Of a DNA stretch of 58,966 nucleotides, positions 27,585 to 36,288 are shown piece by piece. This DNA comes from Actinomycetota bacterium. Lineage in GTDB: Bacteria; Actinomycetota; Thermoleophilia; Gaiellales; Gaiellaceae. Position 1 is the first letter of the stretch; every line of letters begins with the position of its first letter. The notes beneath the pieces were generated by a model, which saw nothing but the letters and a program-made list of their open reading frames with translations, had not been told where the DNA came from and did not search any database. Made by a program: the position numbers and the translations under genes. The DNA is taken from positions 1 through 58,966 of the forward strand of contig PMNA01000011.1 in the NCBI GenBank assembly GCA_003162055.1. Direction: 5' to 3'.

Positions 27585-29051
27585 CTACGAATCTGCGCTT
27601 GCCGCGAACAGCCACTCGACCTGGCTGATCGATTCGGCGCTCGCCACGACGAGTAGCTCGTCGCCGGGCCGGAGCTTGGTCGTTCCCCGCGCCTGAATCG
27701 GCTCGCCCTCGCGCACGATCAGCCCGACCCAGGCGTCGCCCAGCTCCAGATCGCGGATCCGCCTGCCCGCCGCCGCCGAGTCGCCAGCCAGCACAACGCG
27801 CAGCACGGTTTCGGGCGCGCTGCGCAACGGCAGCGAGATCCGCCAGGGCGTCTGCTCGATCAGGCGCATCGGAATGCCCAGGCGCCCGGCGGCGAACGGA
27901 ACGGTCGTTCCCTGCACCAGCACCGAGAAGGCGACCGCTACGAAGACGAGCGAGTAGATCAGCTTGGCGTCGTGCACGTTCTCCAGCACGGCGAAGGCCG
28001 CCAGCAGGATAGGCACCGCCCCCTTCAGGCCGCCCCAGAGCAGGAAGAGACGTTCGCCCCTGTTCAGACGTACCGGCGCCAACAAAAGCGAGCCGACGAG
28101 CGGGCGGGCGACGAAGACGAGCAGCGCGGCCACCGCCAGGCCCTGGAGCCAGACCCAGTCGTGAGCGACATAACTGAGATCGATGGTCAGTCCGAGCCCG
28201 CCGAAGGCGGCGACCTCCGCCAGGCTGGCGAGCGAGGAATGGAAGCTCTCGACCTCGGCCTTGAACGGGAAGTGCTCGTCGCCGACCAAAATTCCGGCCA
28301 CGAAAACGGCCAGGAAGCCGGAGCCGTGCGCCGCGCTGGCGAGCCCGTAGACGACGCCGCAGGCGGCGAGAGTGCGCAGGGGATATAGGCCCGCGCTCGG
28401 CAGCCTGACCCGCATCAACGGCACGAGCAGCCGGCCCGCGACGATGCCGAAGGCGAGCCCGACCGCTGTCGCCAGAGCGAACTCCCGCACGACCATCAGA
28501 AACGAGCCGTGGCTGGAATTGGCGAACTGGATCATCGCCAGCATCAACGCGATCCCGACCGGGTCGTTGGCTCCCGACTCGCCCTCGAGGATGGTGTCGG
28601 TGCGCCCGCCGACCTCGCGCCGGCCGAGCACCGAGAACATCACGGCCGGATCGGTGGGCGCCAGCGCCGCTCCGATCAGGCCGGAGGTTGTCCAGCCGAG
28701 ACCGAGTAGCAGGTGGCAGCCGGCCGCGACGACCGCCGCGGTGCCGAAGGTGCCCAGCAGGCCGAGCGAGGAGATGGGAACGAGCGAGGAGCGAAAGCGA
28801 CGCCAGCCGATGTGCATGCCGCCGTCGAACAGGATCACGACCACCGCGACCACCACGACTCTCTCGACTGTCTGGATCGAAGCGTGACGCTGAAGGTGCG
28901 GGAAGATCTCGGAGAGAGCGGCGCCGGCGAGCAGGAAGAAGGCCGCCGTCGGTATCGGCAGTCGCTCGCTCAGCCTGCTCCAGACGAGCGCGAACGCGAG
29001 CCCGCCGGCGACGATCAGGACGATATCGGCGAAACTCACGATCTCGTGCAT
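27585..29051 (-). CDS. CPA1-type monovalent cation/H+ antiporter with RCK_C domain
   Basis: A 488-aa membrane antiporter, about 12-13 helices. LAPTDPAVMFSVLGRREVGG and EGESGANDPVGIALM are the TD and ND ion-site motifs; ND rather than DD places it in CPA1. After the last helix (to about residue 375) comes a cytosolic RCK_C domain (VVLAGDSAAAGRRIRDLELG, REGEPIQARGTTKLRPGDEL). This is the layout of NhaP2/CvrA-like K+/H+ antiporters. It is convergent with the RCK gene, six bases between stops. It probably exports K+ or Na+ and balances the importers beside it. Confidence 0.9.
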   Translation of the reverse strand: MHEIVSFADIVLIVAGGLAFALVWSRLSERLPIPTAAFFLLAGAALSEIFPHLQRHASIQTVERVVVVAVVVILFDGGMHIGWRRFRSSLVPISSLGLLGTFGTAAVVAAGCHLLLGLGWTTSGLIGAALAPTDPAVMFSVLGRREVGGRTDTILEGESGANDPVGIALMLAMIQFANSSHGSFLMVVREFALATAVGLAFGIVAGRLLVPLMRVRLPSAGLYPLRTLAACGVVYGLASAAHGSGFLAVFVAGILVGDEHFPFKAEVESFHSSLASLAEVAAFGGLGLTIDLSYVAHDWVWLQGLAVAALLVFVARPLVGSLLLAPVRLNRGERLFLLWGGLKGAVPILLAAFAVLENVHDAKLIYSLVFVAVAFSVLVQGTTVPFAAGRLGIPMRLIEQTPWRISLPLRSAPETVLRVVLAGDSAAAGRRIRDLELGDAWVGLIVREGEPIQARGTTKLRPGDELLVVASAESISQVEWLFAASADS

Positions 29052-29104
29052 GCCCAGACTCTAGTGGCCGGGGTCAGTTCTTACACGGCGTCGCGGCGGG
29101 CGGT

Positions 29105-29494
29105 TCAGTCGCCGTAGGCGGCCGGTCCCGACGCCGGCGGTCGAGCGAAGCGGCGCCGTCCGTAGGAGAAGGCGGCCAAGCCGATCAGGGCGCCGACGGC
29201 GTCGATGGCGACGTCACGGGGCGCGCCTATTCGGCCGTACACGAAGTGCTGGTGGAGCTCGTCGCTTGCCGCGTAAGCCAGCGCCACGAGGAAGGCCAGC
29301 CACGGTCTCATGAGTGCGCGCACGAGCAGTACTGCCAGCAGTGCGTACTCCGCTGCGTGAGCCAACTTGCGCAGAACAAAGTCCCAGCTGCCGAGCCCCG
29401 AGTTGAGGCTCGGGATCGAGGAGAGGGCGAAGATCACCGCCGCCCAGGCGATTACCGGAAGCCAGAGGCTGATAGCTCGAGGTATTCGGGACAT
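29105..29494 (-). CDS. VanZ-like membrane protein
   Basis: A 129-aa protein of the VanZ-like family. It begins MSRIPRAISLWLPVIAWAAV and has four hydrophobic segments. The central segments LRKLAHAAEYALLAVLLVRA and LAYAASDELHQHFVYGR, with PRDVAIDAVGALIGLA, match the VanZ pattern. Family function is unknown apart from low-level teicoplanin resistance described for enterococcal VanZ. The frame runs much further upstream across the riboswitch; I take the ATG at 29494, where the conserved part begins. It diverges from the cobalamin-riboswitch operon. Confidence 0.8.
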   Translation of the reverse strand: MSRIPRAISLWLPVIAWAAVIFALSSIPSLNSGLGSWDFVLRKLAHAAEYALLAVLLVRALMRPWLAFLVALAYAASDELHQHFVYGRIGAPRDVAIDAVGALIGLAAFSYGRRRFARPPASGPAAYGD

Positions 29495-29509
29495 GACCGG
29501 CGACCATGA

Positions 29510-29515
29510 TAGGCT
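29510..29515 (+). promoter_or_regulatory. -10 box TAGGCT of the cobalamin-riboswitch operon
   Basis: TAGGCT ends seven bases before 29523, where the conserved riboswitch RNA begins. The overlapping minus-strand TATCAT (29505-29510) could serve the divergent VanZ gene. Confidence 0.4.
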
Positions 29516-29527
29516 CGCCCGCAGATA

Positions 29528-29676
29528 ACGGCGAGCGGTTAGGGAACCCGGTGCAAGTCCGGGACGGTCCCGCCGCTGTAAGGGGAGATGCTCCTTTGCC
29601 ACGACGTCACTGGCCCTCGGGTCGGGAAGGCGGCGAGGGAGGGTGCCCCAAGTCAGAAGACCTGTCGCTCGTCGCA
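29528..29676 (+). ncRNA. cobalamin riboswitch
   Basis: Class elements occur in the right order: AGGGAACCCGGTGCAAGTCC at about 29541, GACGGTCCCGCCGCTGTAAG at about 29563, GCCACG-N-CACTGG, TCGGGAAGGCGGCGAGG, and AGTCAGAAGACCTG at 29651-29664. The closing P1 stem pairs GCGAGCG (29531-29537) with CGCTCGT (29666-29672). It precedes the GTG of a DUF4430 gene by about 30 bases. The ribosome binding site GAGGAAGGG lies between CCCT and AGGG sequences that could pair, so control of translation is likely. It should repress the operon when adenosyl- or other cobalamin is plentiful. Confidence 0.95.
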
Positions 29677-29704
29677 ACCGGACCCCTCGAGGAAGGGAAG
29701 ATTC

Positions 29705-30358
29705 GTGCGAAAGCGCATTCTCGTAATAGTTGTTTTGGTTGTTCTGGCCGGAGTCTTCGTACCGCTGGCGGGCGCCGTCTTGGTCTCGGTGCGGGTCGAG
29801 GGAAAGACGCAGACCATCTTCGGCTCCAGCGAGCCGCGCCTGCAGGTCAGCTCGACCGCACTCGACGCCCTCACGGCCGCGGCGACGAGCGGCGAGTTCT
29901 ACTACCACCTCACCGTCAGCTCGCTCGGCTCCTATGTCGATCAGATCGGGCTCTACCCGGCGACCAGCACGGGCGGCTGGATGTTCAAGGTGAACGGAGC
30001 GCAGCCGCCGGTCGGCGCCAGTGCCGTGACGCTCAAGAACGGCGACCGCGTGCTCTGGTACTGGGGCGGCTTCGACTCGGTGACCTACGCCGGCCCGAAG
30101 ACGCTCGAGCTCACTCACAGCAAGCTCAGCCACTCCGAGCGCGTACGCGTAAAGCGCACTCAGAAGAGGCTTTACTGCTACGCGGTCGCGGCCCAGGACG
30201 ACAAGGGAGTAAGCACTCCCGCTCTGGGCGCCGTCATCAGCGCCGGCTCTGGGAAAGCAGTCAAGACGAAGAAAGGGCGGGCCTGCCTGGGTGCGCACGG
30301 CGGCTCGCTCGTGCGGGCCACTCTCAGCGGCGCCGTTCGCTCCAACACCCTGCCGTGA
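29705..30358 (+). CDS. exported DUF4430 protein, first of two, under the B12 riboswitch
   Basis: GTG start with GAGGAAGGG upstream; 217 aa. The N-terminus is a signal peptide or anchor (RKRILVIVVLVVLAGVFVPL). The DUF4430 domain (about residues 30-120) is related to the C-terminal domain of transcobalamin and intrinsic factor: GEFYYHLTVSSLGSYVDQIG, GGWMFKVNGAQPPVGASAVT, LKNGDRVLWYWGGF. A ~90-residue basic tail with two Cys follows. Regulation by a cobalamin riboswitch and the ECF transporter downstream suggest it binds cobalamin outside the cell. Stop and next start overlap (GTGA). Confidence 0.87.
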   Translation: MRKRILVIVVLVVLAGVFVPLAGAVLVSVRVEGKTQTIFGSSEPRLQVSSTALDALTAAATSGEFYYHLTVSSLGSYVDQIGLYPATSTGGWMFKVNGAQPPVGASAVTLKNGDRVLWYWGGFDSVTYAGPKTLELTHSKLSHSERVRVKRTQKRLYCYAVAAQDDKGVSTPALGAVISAGSGKAVKTKKGRACLGAHGGSLVRATLSGAVRSNTLP

Positions 30359-31077
30359 ACGGCCTGCGTAGATCGCTCTGCCTGATTCTCCTGGTTGCGG
30401 CCGGCCTCGCCGGCTGCGGCCAGGGGGAGAAGGGCAAGGCGCGGGTCTGGGTGACGCGCGACCGCGGCGCGACGACGCTCGAGCAAAAAAGCGTTCCCGC
30501 CGGGCTGACCGCGCTGCAAGGGCTCTACCGCGTTGCGCAGGTAGAGACCGGCTACGGCGGAGCCTTCGTCACCAAGATCGACGGAGTCGCCGGCTCGCGG
30601 CTGCACCAGCGCGACTGGTTCTTCTTCGTCAACGGCTACGAGGCCGATCGTGGCGCGGCTTCCTACCGGCTCCGCGGCGGCGACCTCGAGTGGTGGGATT
30701 ACCGCTCCTGGAGCGGCTCGGAGCGGGCGCCGGTAGTAGTCGGCGCCTTCCCGGAGCCCTTTCTTCACGGTTACGATGGGAAACGCCGGGCGGCGGCGGT
30801 CCGCTTCGGGCCCGGGCTTCGTGCCGAGGCAAGGGCTCTGGCCAGAGTCGTTCGCGCTCGCTCGCTCGCGCCGATCGGTAGGCCCGTTGCGGCGGCGGCG
30901 AACCTGCTCGTCGTCACGGCCGGACGGCCGGGCTTGGTCGCGGGGCTGCGCAGCGGAGAGAAGGCGGGCGACCCGGTGCGCTTCGTCGTGAGCGGTCGCG
31001 CCTTCGCGCGAGAGCTCGCCCGTGATCCGGCGCTGGTTCGTCAGCGCTACCAGGCGGCGGAATGGAGCAGCTCGTGA
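30355..31077 (+). CDS. DUF4430 lipoprotein, second of two
   Basis: The family N-terminus begins at the GTG at 30355, overlapping the previous stop. The 240-aa product has a signal peptide ending in the lipobox GLAGC, lipidated Cys at residue 20. The DUF4430 domain is in the first half (LTALQGLYRVAQVETGYGGA, QRDWFFFVNGYEADRGAASY, RGGDLEWWDYRSW). The C-terminal ~110 residues are Arg/Ala-rich and unassigned. Membrane anchoring next to an ECF transporter suggests a capture protein handing substrate to the S component; this is inference. Confidence 0.85.
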   Translation: MNGLRRSLCLILLVAAGLAGCGQGEKGKARVWVTRDRGATTLEQKSVPAGLTALQGLYRVAQVETGYGGAFVTKIDGVAGSRLHQRDWFFFVNGYEADRGAASYRLRGGDLEWWDYRSWSGSERAPVVVGAFPEPFLHGYDGKRRAAAVRFGPGLRAEARALARVVRARSLAPIGRPVAAAANLLVVTAGRPGLVAGLRSGEKAGDPVRFVVSGRAFARELARDPALVRQRYQAAEWSSS

Positions 31078-31772
31078 GACCATCGGCTGCGCTGGCTCTG
31101 CTCGGGGCGTGCGTCGTCGCGGCGCTTGTCATGGCTCATCCACTGGCGCTGGCACTCCTGGCCGTCATCCTGCTCGTACTTCTGCTGCGGACACCCTGGC
31201 GGCGTGCTCGCCTCTTCCTGCTCGGCATCGCCGTGTCGTCGTTCGGCCTCTTCGTGATCTGGCCGCTGACCGAGCACAAGGGTAGCCATCCGCTCTGGAA
31301 CGGCCCGATCGTGCCGGTGCTCGGCTCGATCGACGTGACTCGAGAGGAGCTGGCCGCCGGAGCCGTACAGACGCTTCGCCTGGCCACCGTGGCGCTCGCC
31401 TTCGCGCTCTGGGCGCTCATGCTCGACCACGACAGGCTGGTTCGCGAAGCCCGGCTGGCACGGCGCTCGGTGTTGACCGTGGCGCTCGCGACCAGGCTCA
31501 TTCCGACGCTCGAGCGGGACGCAGTCGGTTTCGTCGAGGCGCTACGCGGCCGTGGTGTCGAGGTCGAAGGGCTGCGCGGACGCTCGCGCCTGCTCGCACC
31601 GCTCGTAGCCAGCTCGCTGGAGCGCGCGCTCACCCTGGCCGAGTCGATGGAGGCGCGCGGTTACGGTCGCCCCGGTCGCGCACCCGTGCTGCGGGCTCGT
31701 TTCAACTGGCGCGAGCGAGCCGCGCTGGCGTTCTCGCTCCTGCTGCTGGTGTCTTCGCTGCTATGGCTCTGA
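31062..31772 (+). CDS. ECF transporter T component (EcfT/CbiQ family)
   Basis: Transmembrane coupling subunit of an energy-coupling factor importer (236 aa). There are four to five hydrophobic segments, and the coupling-helix motifs are FVEALRGRGVEVEG and ALTLAESMEARGYGRPG, each with the Ala-Arg-Gly or Arg-Gly pattern that contacts the ATPases. ATG 31062 overlaps the end of the lipoprotein gene by 16 bases; a GTG at 31074 is an alternative start. Probably specific to the adjacent S component, as the gene order T-A-S suggests a dedicated (group I) transporter. Confidence 0.9.
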   Translation: MEQLVRPSAALALLGACVVAALVMAHPLALALLAVILLVLLLRTPWRRARLFLLGIAVSSFGLFVIWPLTEHKGSHPLWNGPIVPVLGSIDVTREELAAGAVQTLRLATVALAFALWALMLDHDRLVREARLARRSVLTVALATRLIPTLERDAVGFVEALRGRGVEVEGLRGRSRLLAPLVASSLERALTLAESMEARGYGRPGRAPVLRARFNWRERAALAFSLLLLVSSLLWL

Positions 31773-33142
31773 ACACTCGAATCGCACACGTCGAAAGACT
31801 CGCTTTCAGCTATCCGGAAGCGACTGGAGCCGCTCTCACAGACGTCTCGCTCGAGCTCGAACGAGGCGAGGTCGTGCTAGTGCTCGGGCGCTCGGGCTCG
31901 GGCAAGTCGACGCTGCTCAGGGCGCTGGCGGGGCTCGTGCCGCACTTCCATGGCGGGCGCTTCTCGGGCTCGGTCGGTGTCGCCGGTCTCGATACGCGCT
32001 CGACCGCGCCGGCCGCGCTGGCGGGCACCGTGGCGACGCTGTTCCAGGATCCCGAAGATCAGATCGTCTTCGAGCGGGTGTCGAGCGAGGTCTCCTTCGG
32101 CCCTGAGAATCTCGCTCTCCCGCCGGCTCAGGTGGAGAAGAGAGTGGTTGCCGCGCTCGCAGCGGTCGGCGCCGAGCACCTGCTCGATCGATCGACTCGC
32201 GATCTTTCCGGAGGCGAGCTGCAGCGCATCTGTCTCGCCTCGGCGCTGGCGCTGGAACCGCAGTTGCTCCTGCTCGACGAGCCGACCTCGCAGCTCGATC
32301 CGGAAGGAGCGGCGGTCTTTCTCGAGCTCGTCGAACGGCTGGCGCGAGAGCGCGGAATGACCGTCGTCCTGAGCGAGCAGCGTCCCGCTCTGCCGCTGGA
32401 GATCTGCGACCGCGTTCTCTTTCTCGAGCGGGGAAGCCTCCTGCTCGATGCCCCGCGCAGACAGGCGATCGAGTGGCTCGAGGAAAACGCGCCGGTGTTC
32501 GTCGAGCCCCCGGAGTCGTTCGATAAACAGGGCGGCGAGCCGGGCAGGGTGATCTGCAGGATGGAGAAGATCGGCTATGCCTACCGGCCCGGGATTCCCG
32601 TGCTCGAGAACGTCTCGCTCGAGCTGCGGCGCGGCGAAGTCGTCGCCCTCGCGGGCCCGAACGGCAGCGGAAAGACGACTCTGGCCAAGCTGGCGTGCGG
32701 CTTGCTAGAAACGCAGGAGGGAGAGGTAGTACGCCACGGGCGCGCCGGTTATCTCTCGCAGGATCCCGGCCGCTACGTGGTCTGTGAGCGCAGCGAGGAC
32801 GAGGTGGCGCTGGGGATTGACGGGGATCTGGCCCGGGCACGTGGCTGGCTCGTCGAGCTCGGGCTGGGGGGGAGCGAGCGGCGTCACCCGCGCGATCTCT
32901 CGAGTGGTGAGCGCGAGCGCCTGGGGCTGGCTGCAGTGCTGGCCACGGAGCCCGACCTACTGGTTCTCGACGAGCCCACACGGGGAGTCGATCCGGGGCG
33001 GAAGCGGGAGCTGAGCGAGTTGCTACGGACAGGTGCCTCCGGACGAGCGACTCTGCTGGTAAGCCACGACCGGGCCTTCGCCCGCAGCGTCGCCGACCGC
33101 GTCGTATCGCTCGCCGAGCAGGGGGTGCTGGTAAGTGCGTAG
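31763..33142 (+). CDS. ECF transporter ATPase with two fused ABC domains
   Basis: Double-ABC energy-coupling ATPase (459 aa), equal to EcfA plus EcfA' in one chain. Domain 1 has Walker A GRSGSGKST (residues 42-50), the Q-loop TLFQDPEDQIVFERV, signature LSGGELQRI, and Walker B LLLLDEPTS. Domain 2 has Walker A GPNGSGKTT (about 298-306), the Q-loop GYLSQDPGRYVV, signature LSSGERERL and LLVLDEPTRGVDPG. All catalytic motifs are intact in both halves. It overlaps the T gene by 10 bases and the S gene by eight. Confidence 0.93.
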   Translation: MALNTRIAHVERLAFSYPEATGAALTDVSLELERGEVVLVLGRSGSGKSTLLRALAGLVPHFHGGRFSGSVGVAGLDTRSTAPAALAGTVATLFQDPEDQIVFERVSSEVSFGPENLALPPAQVEKRVVAALAAVGAEHLLDRSTRDLSGGELQRICLASALALEPQLLLLDEPTSQLDPEGAAVFLELVERLARERGMTVVLSEQRPALPLEICDRVLFLERGSLLLDAPRRQAIEWLEENAPVFVEPPESFDKQGGEPGRVICRMEKIGYAYRPGIPVLENVSLELRRGEVVALAGPNGSGKTTLAKLACGLLETQEGEVVRHGRAGYLSQDPGRYVVCERSEDEVALGIDGDLARARGWLVELGLGGSERRHPRDLSSGERERLGLAAVLATEPDLLVLDEPTRGVDPGRKRELSELLRTGASGRATLLVSHDRAFARSVADRVVSLAEQGVLVSA

Positions 33143-33842
33143 CTGGGCTGGCTATCTACTCGCCGTACTGGTGGAGACCTCGGCGCTGGCGCTGGGCTTT
33201 GTCAGCGGGCAGTGGGTGATGGCCGCGATCGCGTTGGGCGTGGCGCTGGCCGTAGCGCTCGGTGCCTTCGTCGAATCGGGCCCCGACTCGGCCAAGGAGG
33301 TGGCCCTGATCGCCACCCTGACGGGGATCGCCGTGGCCGGGCGCCTGCTTGTCCATCCCTTTCCCGGCGTTCAGCCAATGACGGTCATCGTCATCACCAC
33401 CGGCGCCGCCTTCGGGCTGCGGATCGGCGTTTCGGTGGGAGCTCTGGGGGCGCTCGTCTCGAACTTCTTCCTCATCCAGGGCCCCTGGACGCCATGGCAG
33501 ATGGTTCTCTGGGCGCTCTGTGGGGCGGTCGGAGCGCTTGCCGGCTCGCTAGTGCGTCGCCGGCTTGTCTTCGCGCTTCTCTGCGCGCTTCTCTCCTACG
33601 GCTTCTCGACCGCTATGGATGCATTCTACTGGTGGTATCAATACCCGCATACCTGGGCCGGGTTGACATACTCGCTGGCGACGGGCTTCGCCTTCACGCT
33701 CGCCCACACGCTGGGCTCGTTTGTGATCGCGCTCGCGGTCGGTCCCGAGCTCGTTCGCATGCTCGAGCGCTTCGGCCGCCGCTTGCACACCGAGATCGTC
33801 TGGGACGAGCCGCCGGCGCCGGGGGAGCCGGTCGGTGGATAA
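33135..33842 (+). CDS. ECF transporter S component, probably cobalamin-specific (CbrT-like)
   Basis: Substrate-binding membrane subunit (235 aa, six helices). Family-like segments are GRLLVHPFPGVQPMTVIVIT, GAAFGLRIGVSVGALGALVS, NFFLIQGPWTPWQMVLWALC and a C-terminal helix FTLAHTLGSFVIALAVGPEL. Specificity is inferred from the cobalamin riboswitch at the operon's head, not from the sequence alone; related S components take up other vitamins. GTG start overlapping the ATPase gene. The last ~25 residues form a soluble Pro-rich tail. Confidence 0.87.
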   Translation: MRSWAGYLLAVLVETSALALGFVSGQWVMAAIALGVALAVALGAFVESGPDSAKEVALIATLTGIAVAGRLLVHPFPGVQPMTVIVITTGAAFGLRIGVSVGALGALVSNFFLIQGPWTPWQMVLWALCGAVGALAGSLVRRRLVFALLCALLSYGFSTAMDAFYWWYQYPHTWAGLTYSLATGFAFTLAHTLGSFVIALAVGPELVRMLERFGRRLHTEIVWDEPPAPGEPVGG

Positions 33843-34003
33843 ACGAATCGCGCGTTGCGCAGGAGCACCAACCTCCTCCCCGCTGCGATCGTACCCTCGA
33901 CCCAATCCCGAATTTGAGCTTGAAACGTGACGGAATCGTGACCTTTCTTCCCCAACTCGGGCGGACAAGACGAAGCCTGCCGGGGGCCTCCCGTTGCCGC
34001 CGA

Positions 34004-34009
34004 TAGCAT
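34004..34009 (+). promoter_or_regulatory. -10 box TAGCAT, probable leaderless promoter of pcrA
   Basis: TAGCAT is followed by seven bases and an in-frame GTG at 34017. The upstream ATG at 34008 overlaps the box and would not be on the transcript, so this element favours the GTG. Confidence 0.42.
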
Positions 34010-34016
34010 GGTCTCC

Positions 34017-36167
34017 GTGCCCGACGAGAACTATCTAGCCGAGTTGAACGAGGCTCAGCGCGACGCGGTGCTCTCCACCGAGGGGCCGCTGCTGGTCGTC
34101 GCCGGCGCCGGCTCGGGCAAGACACGCGTGCTCACCTACCGGGTCGCCCATCTGATCCGCGCCTGTGGCGTCAAGCCGCACGAGATCCTGGCCATCACCT
34201 TCACCAACCGGGCGGCGGGGGAGATGCGCTCGCGCCTGATCTCGCTGCTCGGCCCGGTGGCCGAGCGAGCCTGGATCATGACCTTCCACGCCGCCTGCGG
34301 CCGCATCCTGCGCTCGGAGATACAGCGCCTCGGCTATCGCTCCAGCTTCACCATCTACGACCAGGCCGACCAGGTTCGCCTGGCCACGATCTGCCTCAAG
34401 GAGTTGGAGCGCGACCCCAAGCGCTTCCCACCGCGCGGCATTCACTCTCAGATCTCGAACGCCAAGAACGCGCTCGTCGGCCCCGAGGAGTACATGGCCC
34501 GCGTCTCCTCTTTCTACGACCGCACCGTCGCCGAGGTGTACGAGCTCTATCAGCGCAAGCTTTTCGCGGCCAACGCGCTCGACTTCGACGATCTGCTCTA
34601 CCTGACCGTGCAGGTGCTCGATCGCTTCCCCGAGGCGCTCAAGCGCTGGCAGACGGCCTTTCGCTACGTACTGGTGGACGAGTACCAGGACACCAACCAC
34701 GCCCAGTACAGGCTGCTGCAGCTGCTCGCGGCCAAGCACAAGAACGTCTTCGCCGTCGGTGATCCCGACCAGTCGATCTACGCTTTCCGCGGCGCCGACA
34801 TCCGCAACATCCTCGAGTTCGAGCGCGACTTCGGCGAGGCGCGCCAGATCGCACTGGAACAGAACTACCGCTCGACGATGTCCATCCTCGAGGCGGCGAA
34901 CGGGGTGATTGTCCAGAACCGCGAGCGCAAGGAGAAGAGGCTCTGGTCGGAGCTCGGCAACGGCGACCCGGTGCAGGTCGTGGAGGTCGAGGACGAGCAC
35001 GCCGAGGCGCGCTACGTCGCGGCCTCGATCGCCAAGTTGATAGACGAGGGCTACTCGGGCTCCGAGATCGCCGTCTTCTACCGCACCAACGCCCAGTCGC
35101 GCGTGCTCGAGGACGTGCTCGTGCGCCAGGAGATCGGCTACCGCGTGATCGGCGGCCCGCGCTTCTACGAGCGAGCCGAGATCAAGGATCTGGTCGCCTA
35201 CCTGCAGGTGGTCGACAACCCGCTCGACGCCGTCTCGCTGCTCCGCATCGCCAACCGGCCGCGGCGCGGCATCGGCTCCACGACGCTGGCGCGGCTGCAG
35301 GCCTTCGCCGACGCCCAGGGCAGCTCGCTCTGGCAGGCGCTGGGCCGAGCGGAAGAGGCGGGGATCTCGACCGCCTCGCTGCGCGCAGTCACGAGCTTCC
35401 ATACGCTGATCCAGTCGCTCCAGTCGGCGGCGCAGGAGCTGGAGCTGTCGGAGCTAGTCGAGGCGGTGCTGAAGCGGAGCGGCTACCTGGAGTCGCTCGA
35501 AGCGGAGCGCACGGTCGAGGCGGCCGGCAGGATCGAGAACCTGGAGGAGCTGGTAGGCGTGGCGCGCGAGTACGCGGCCTCGGGCGATCATCCGGTGCTG
35601 GCCGAGTTCCTGCAGGAGATCTCGCTCTACTCCGACTCCGACGCGCTGGCCGAGGAGCGAAGTGACGTCACCCTGATGACACTGCACAACGCCAAGGGGC
35701 TCGAGTACCGAGCGGTCTTCATCATCGGCATGGAGGAGGGAATCTTCCCGCACTCCCGCTCGATCGAGGAACAGGGAGTCGAGGAGGAGCGGCGCCTCTG
35801 TTACGTCGGGATGACGCGGGCCATGGAGCGGCTCACGCTCACGCACGCCTCCTCGCGCTCGCTCTATGGCCGCCACGACTACAACCTGCCCTCGCGCTTC
35901 CTCGACGAGTTGCCCGAGCGCTGGATCAAGCGCGAGCGACTGCGCGGCTCCTCCTGGTCGGGCTACAAGCCGCCGGCCGGAAGCGCCACGCCGCGCACCG
36001 ATCTGCCCGAGCTGTCGACCGGCGACTCGGTTCGCCACAACACCCTCGGCGAGGGAGTGGTCACTCGCATCGAGCCGGGCGGGGTCGTCACCGTCCGCTT
36101 CGCGGGCGAGACGAGCGAACGGCGATTGATGCTGGAATATGCGCCGCTGGAGAAGATCGCACACTGA
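34017..36167 (+). CDS. pcrA: UvrD/PcrA-family DNA helicase
   Basis: Superfamily 1A 3'-5' helicase (716 aa from GTG 34017; ATG 34008 is three codons further upstream). The motifs are in order: LNEAQRDAV (Q motif), AGAGSGKTRVLTYR (Walker A), ITFTNRAAGEM (Ia), VDEYQDTN (II), VGDPDQSIYAFRGAD (III), LEQNYRS (IV), VTLMTLHNAKGLEYRAVFII (V) and EERRLCYVGMTRA (VI). The C-terminal GDSVRHNTLGEGVVTRIEPG is the Tudor-like domain that binds RNA polymerase in PcrA. It acts in replication restart and in transcription-coupled repair. Stands alone. Confidence 0.95.
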   Translation: MPDENYLAELNEAQRDAVLSTEGPLLVVAGAGSGKTRVLTYRVAHLIRACGVKPHEILAITFTNRAAGEMRSRLISLLGPVAERAWIMTFHAACGRILRSEIQRLGYRSSFTIYDQADQVRLATICLKELERDPKRFPPRGIHSQISNAKNALVGPEEYMARVSSFYDRTVAEVYELYQRKLFAANALDFDDLLYLTVQVLDRFPEALKRWQTAFRYVLVDEYQDTNHAQYRLLQLLAAKHKNVFAVGDPDQSIYAFRGADIRNILEFERDFGEARQIALEQNYRSTMSILEAANGVIVQNRERKEKRLWSELGNGDPVQVVEVEDEHAEARYVAASIAKLIDEGYSGSEIAVFYRTNAQSRVLEDVLVRQEIGYRVIGGPRFYERAEIKDLVAYLQVVDNPLDAVSLLRIANRPRRGIGSTTLARLQAFADAQGSSLWQALGRAEEAGISTASLRAVTSFHTLIQSLQSAAQELELSELVEAVLKRSGYLESLEAERTVEAAGRIENLEELVGVAREYAASGDHPVLAEFLQEISLYSDSDALAEERSDVTLMTLHNAKGLEYRAVFIIGMEEGIFPHSRSIEEQGVEEERRLCYVGMTRAMERLTLTHASSRSLYGRHDYNLPSRFLDELPERWIKRERLRGSSWSGYKPPAGSATPRTDLPELSTGDSVRHNTLGEGVVTRIEPGGVVTVRFAGETSERRLMLEYAPLEKIAH

Positions 36168-36288
36168 GCGTCGGGCTGGAGCCTCGTGCTCCGCTACTGC
36201 GTCTTTTCCGCCGTACTCGAATTCGGGCAGCGAATTGCGACCGGCGTGAGTTACTGCTGGAATAGGCGCCGACGAAGGGGAGAGCACC

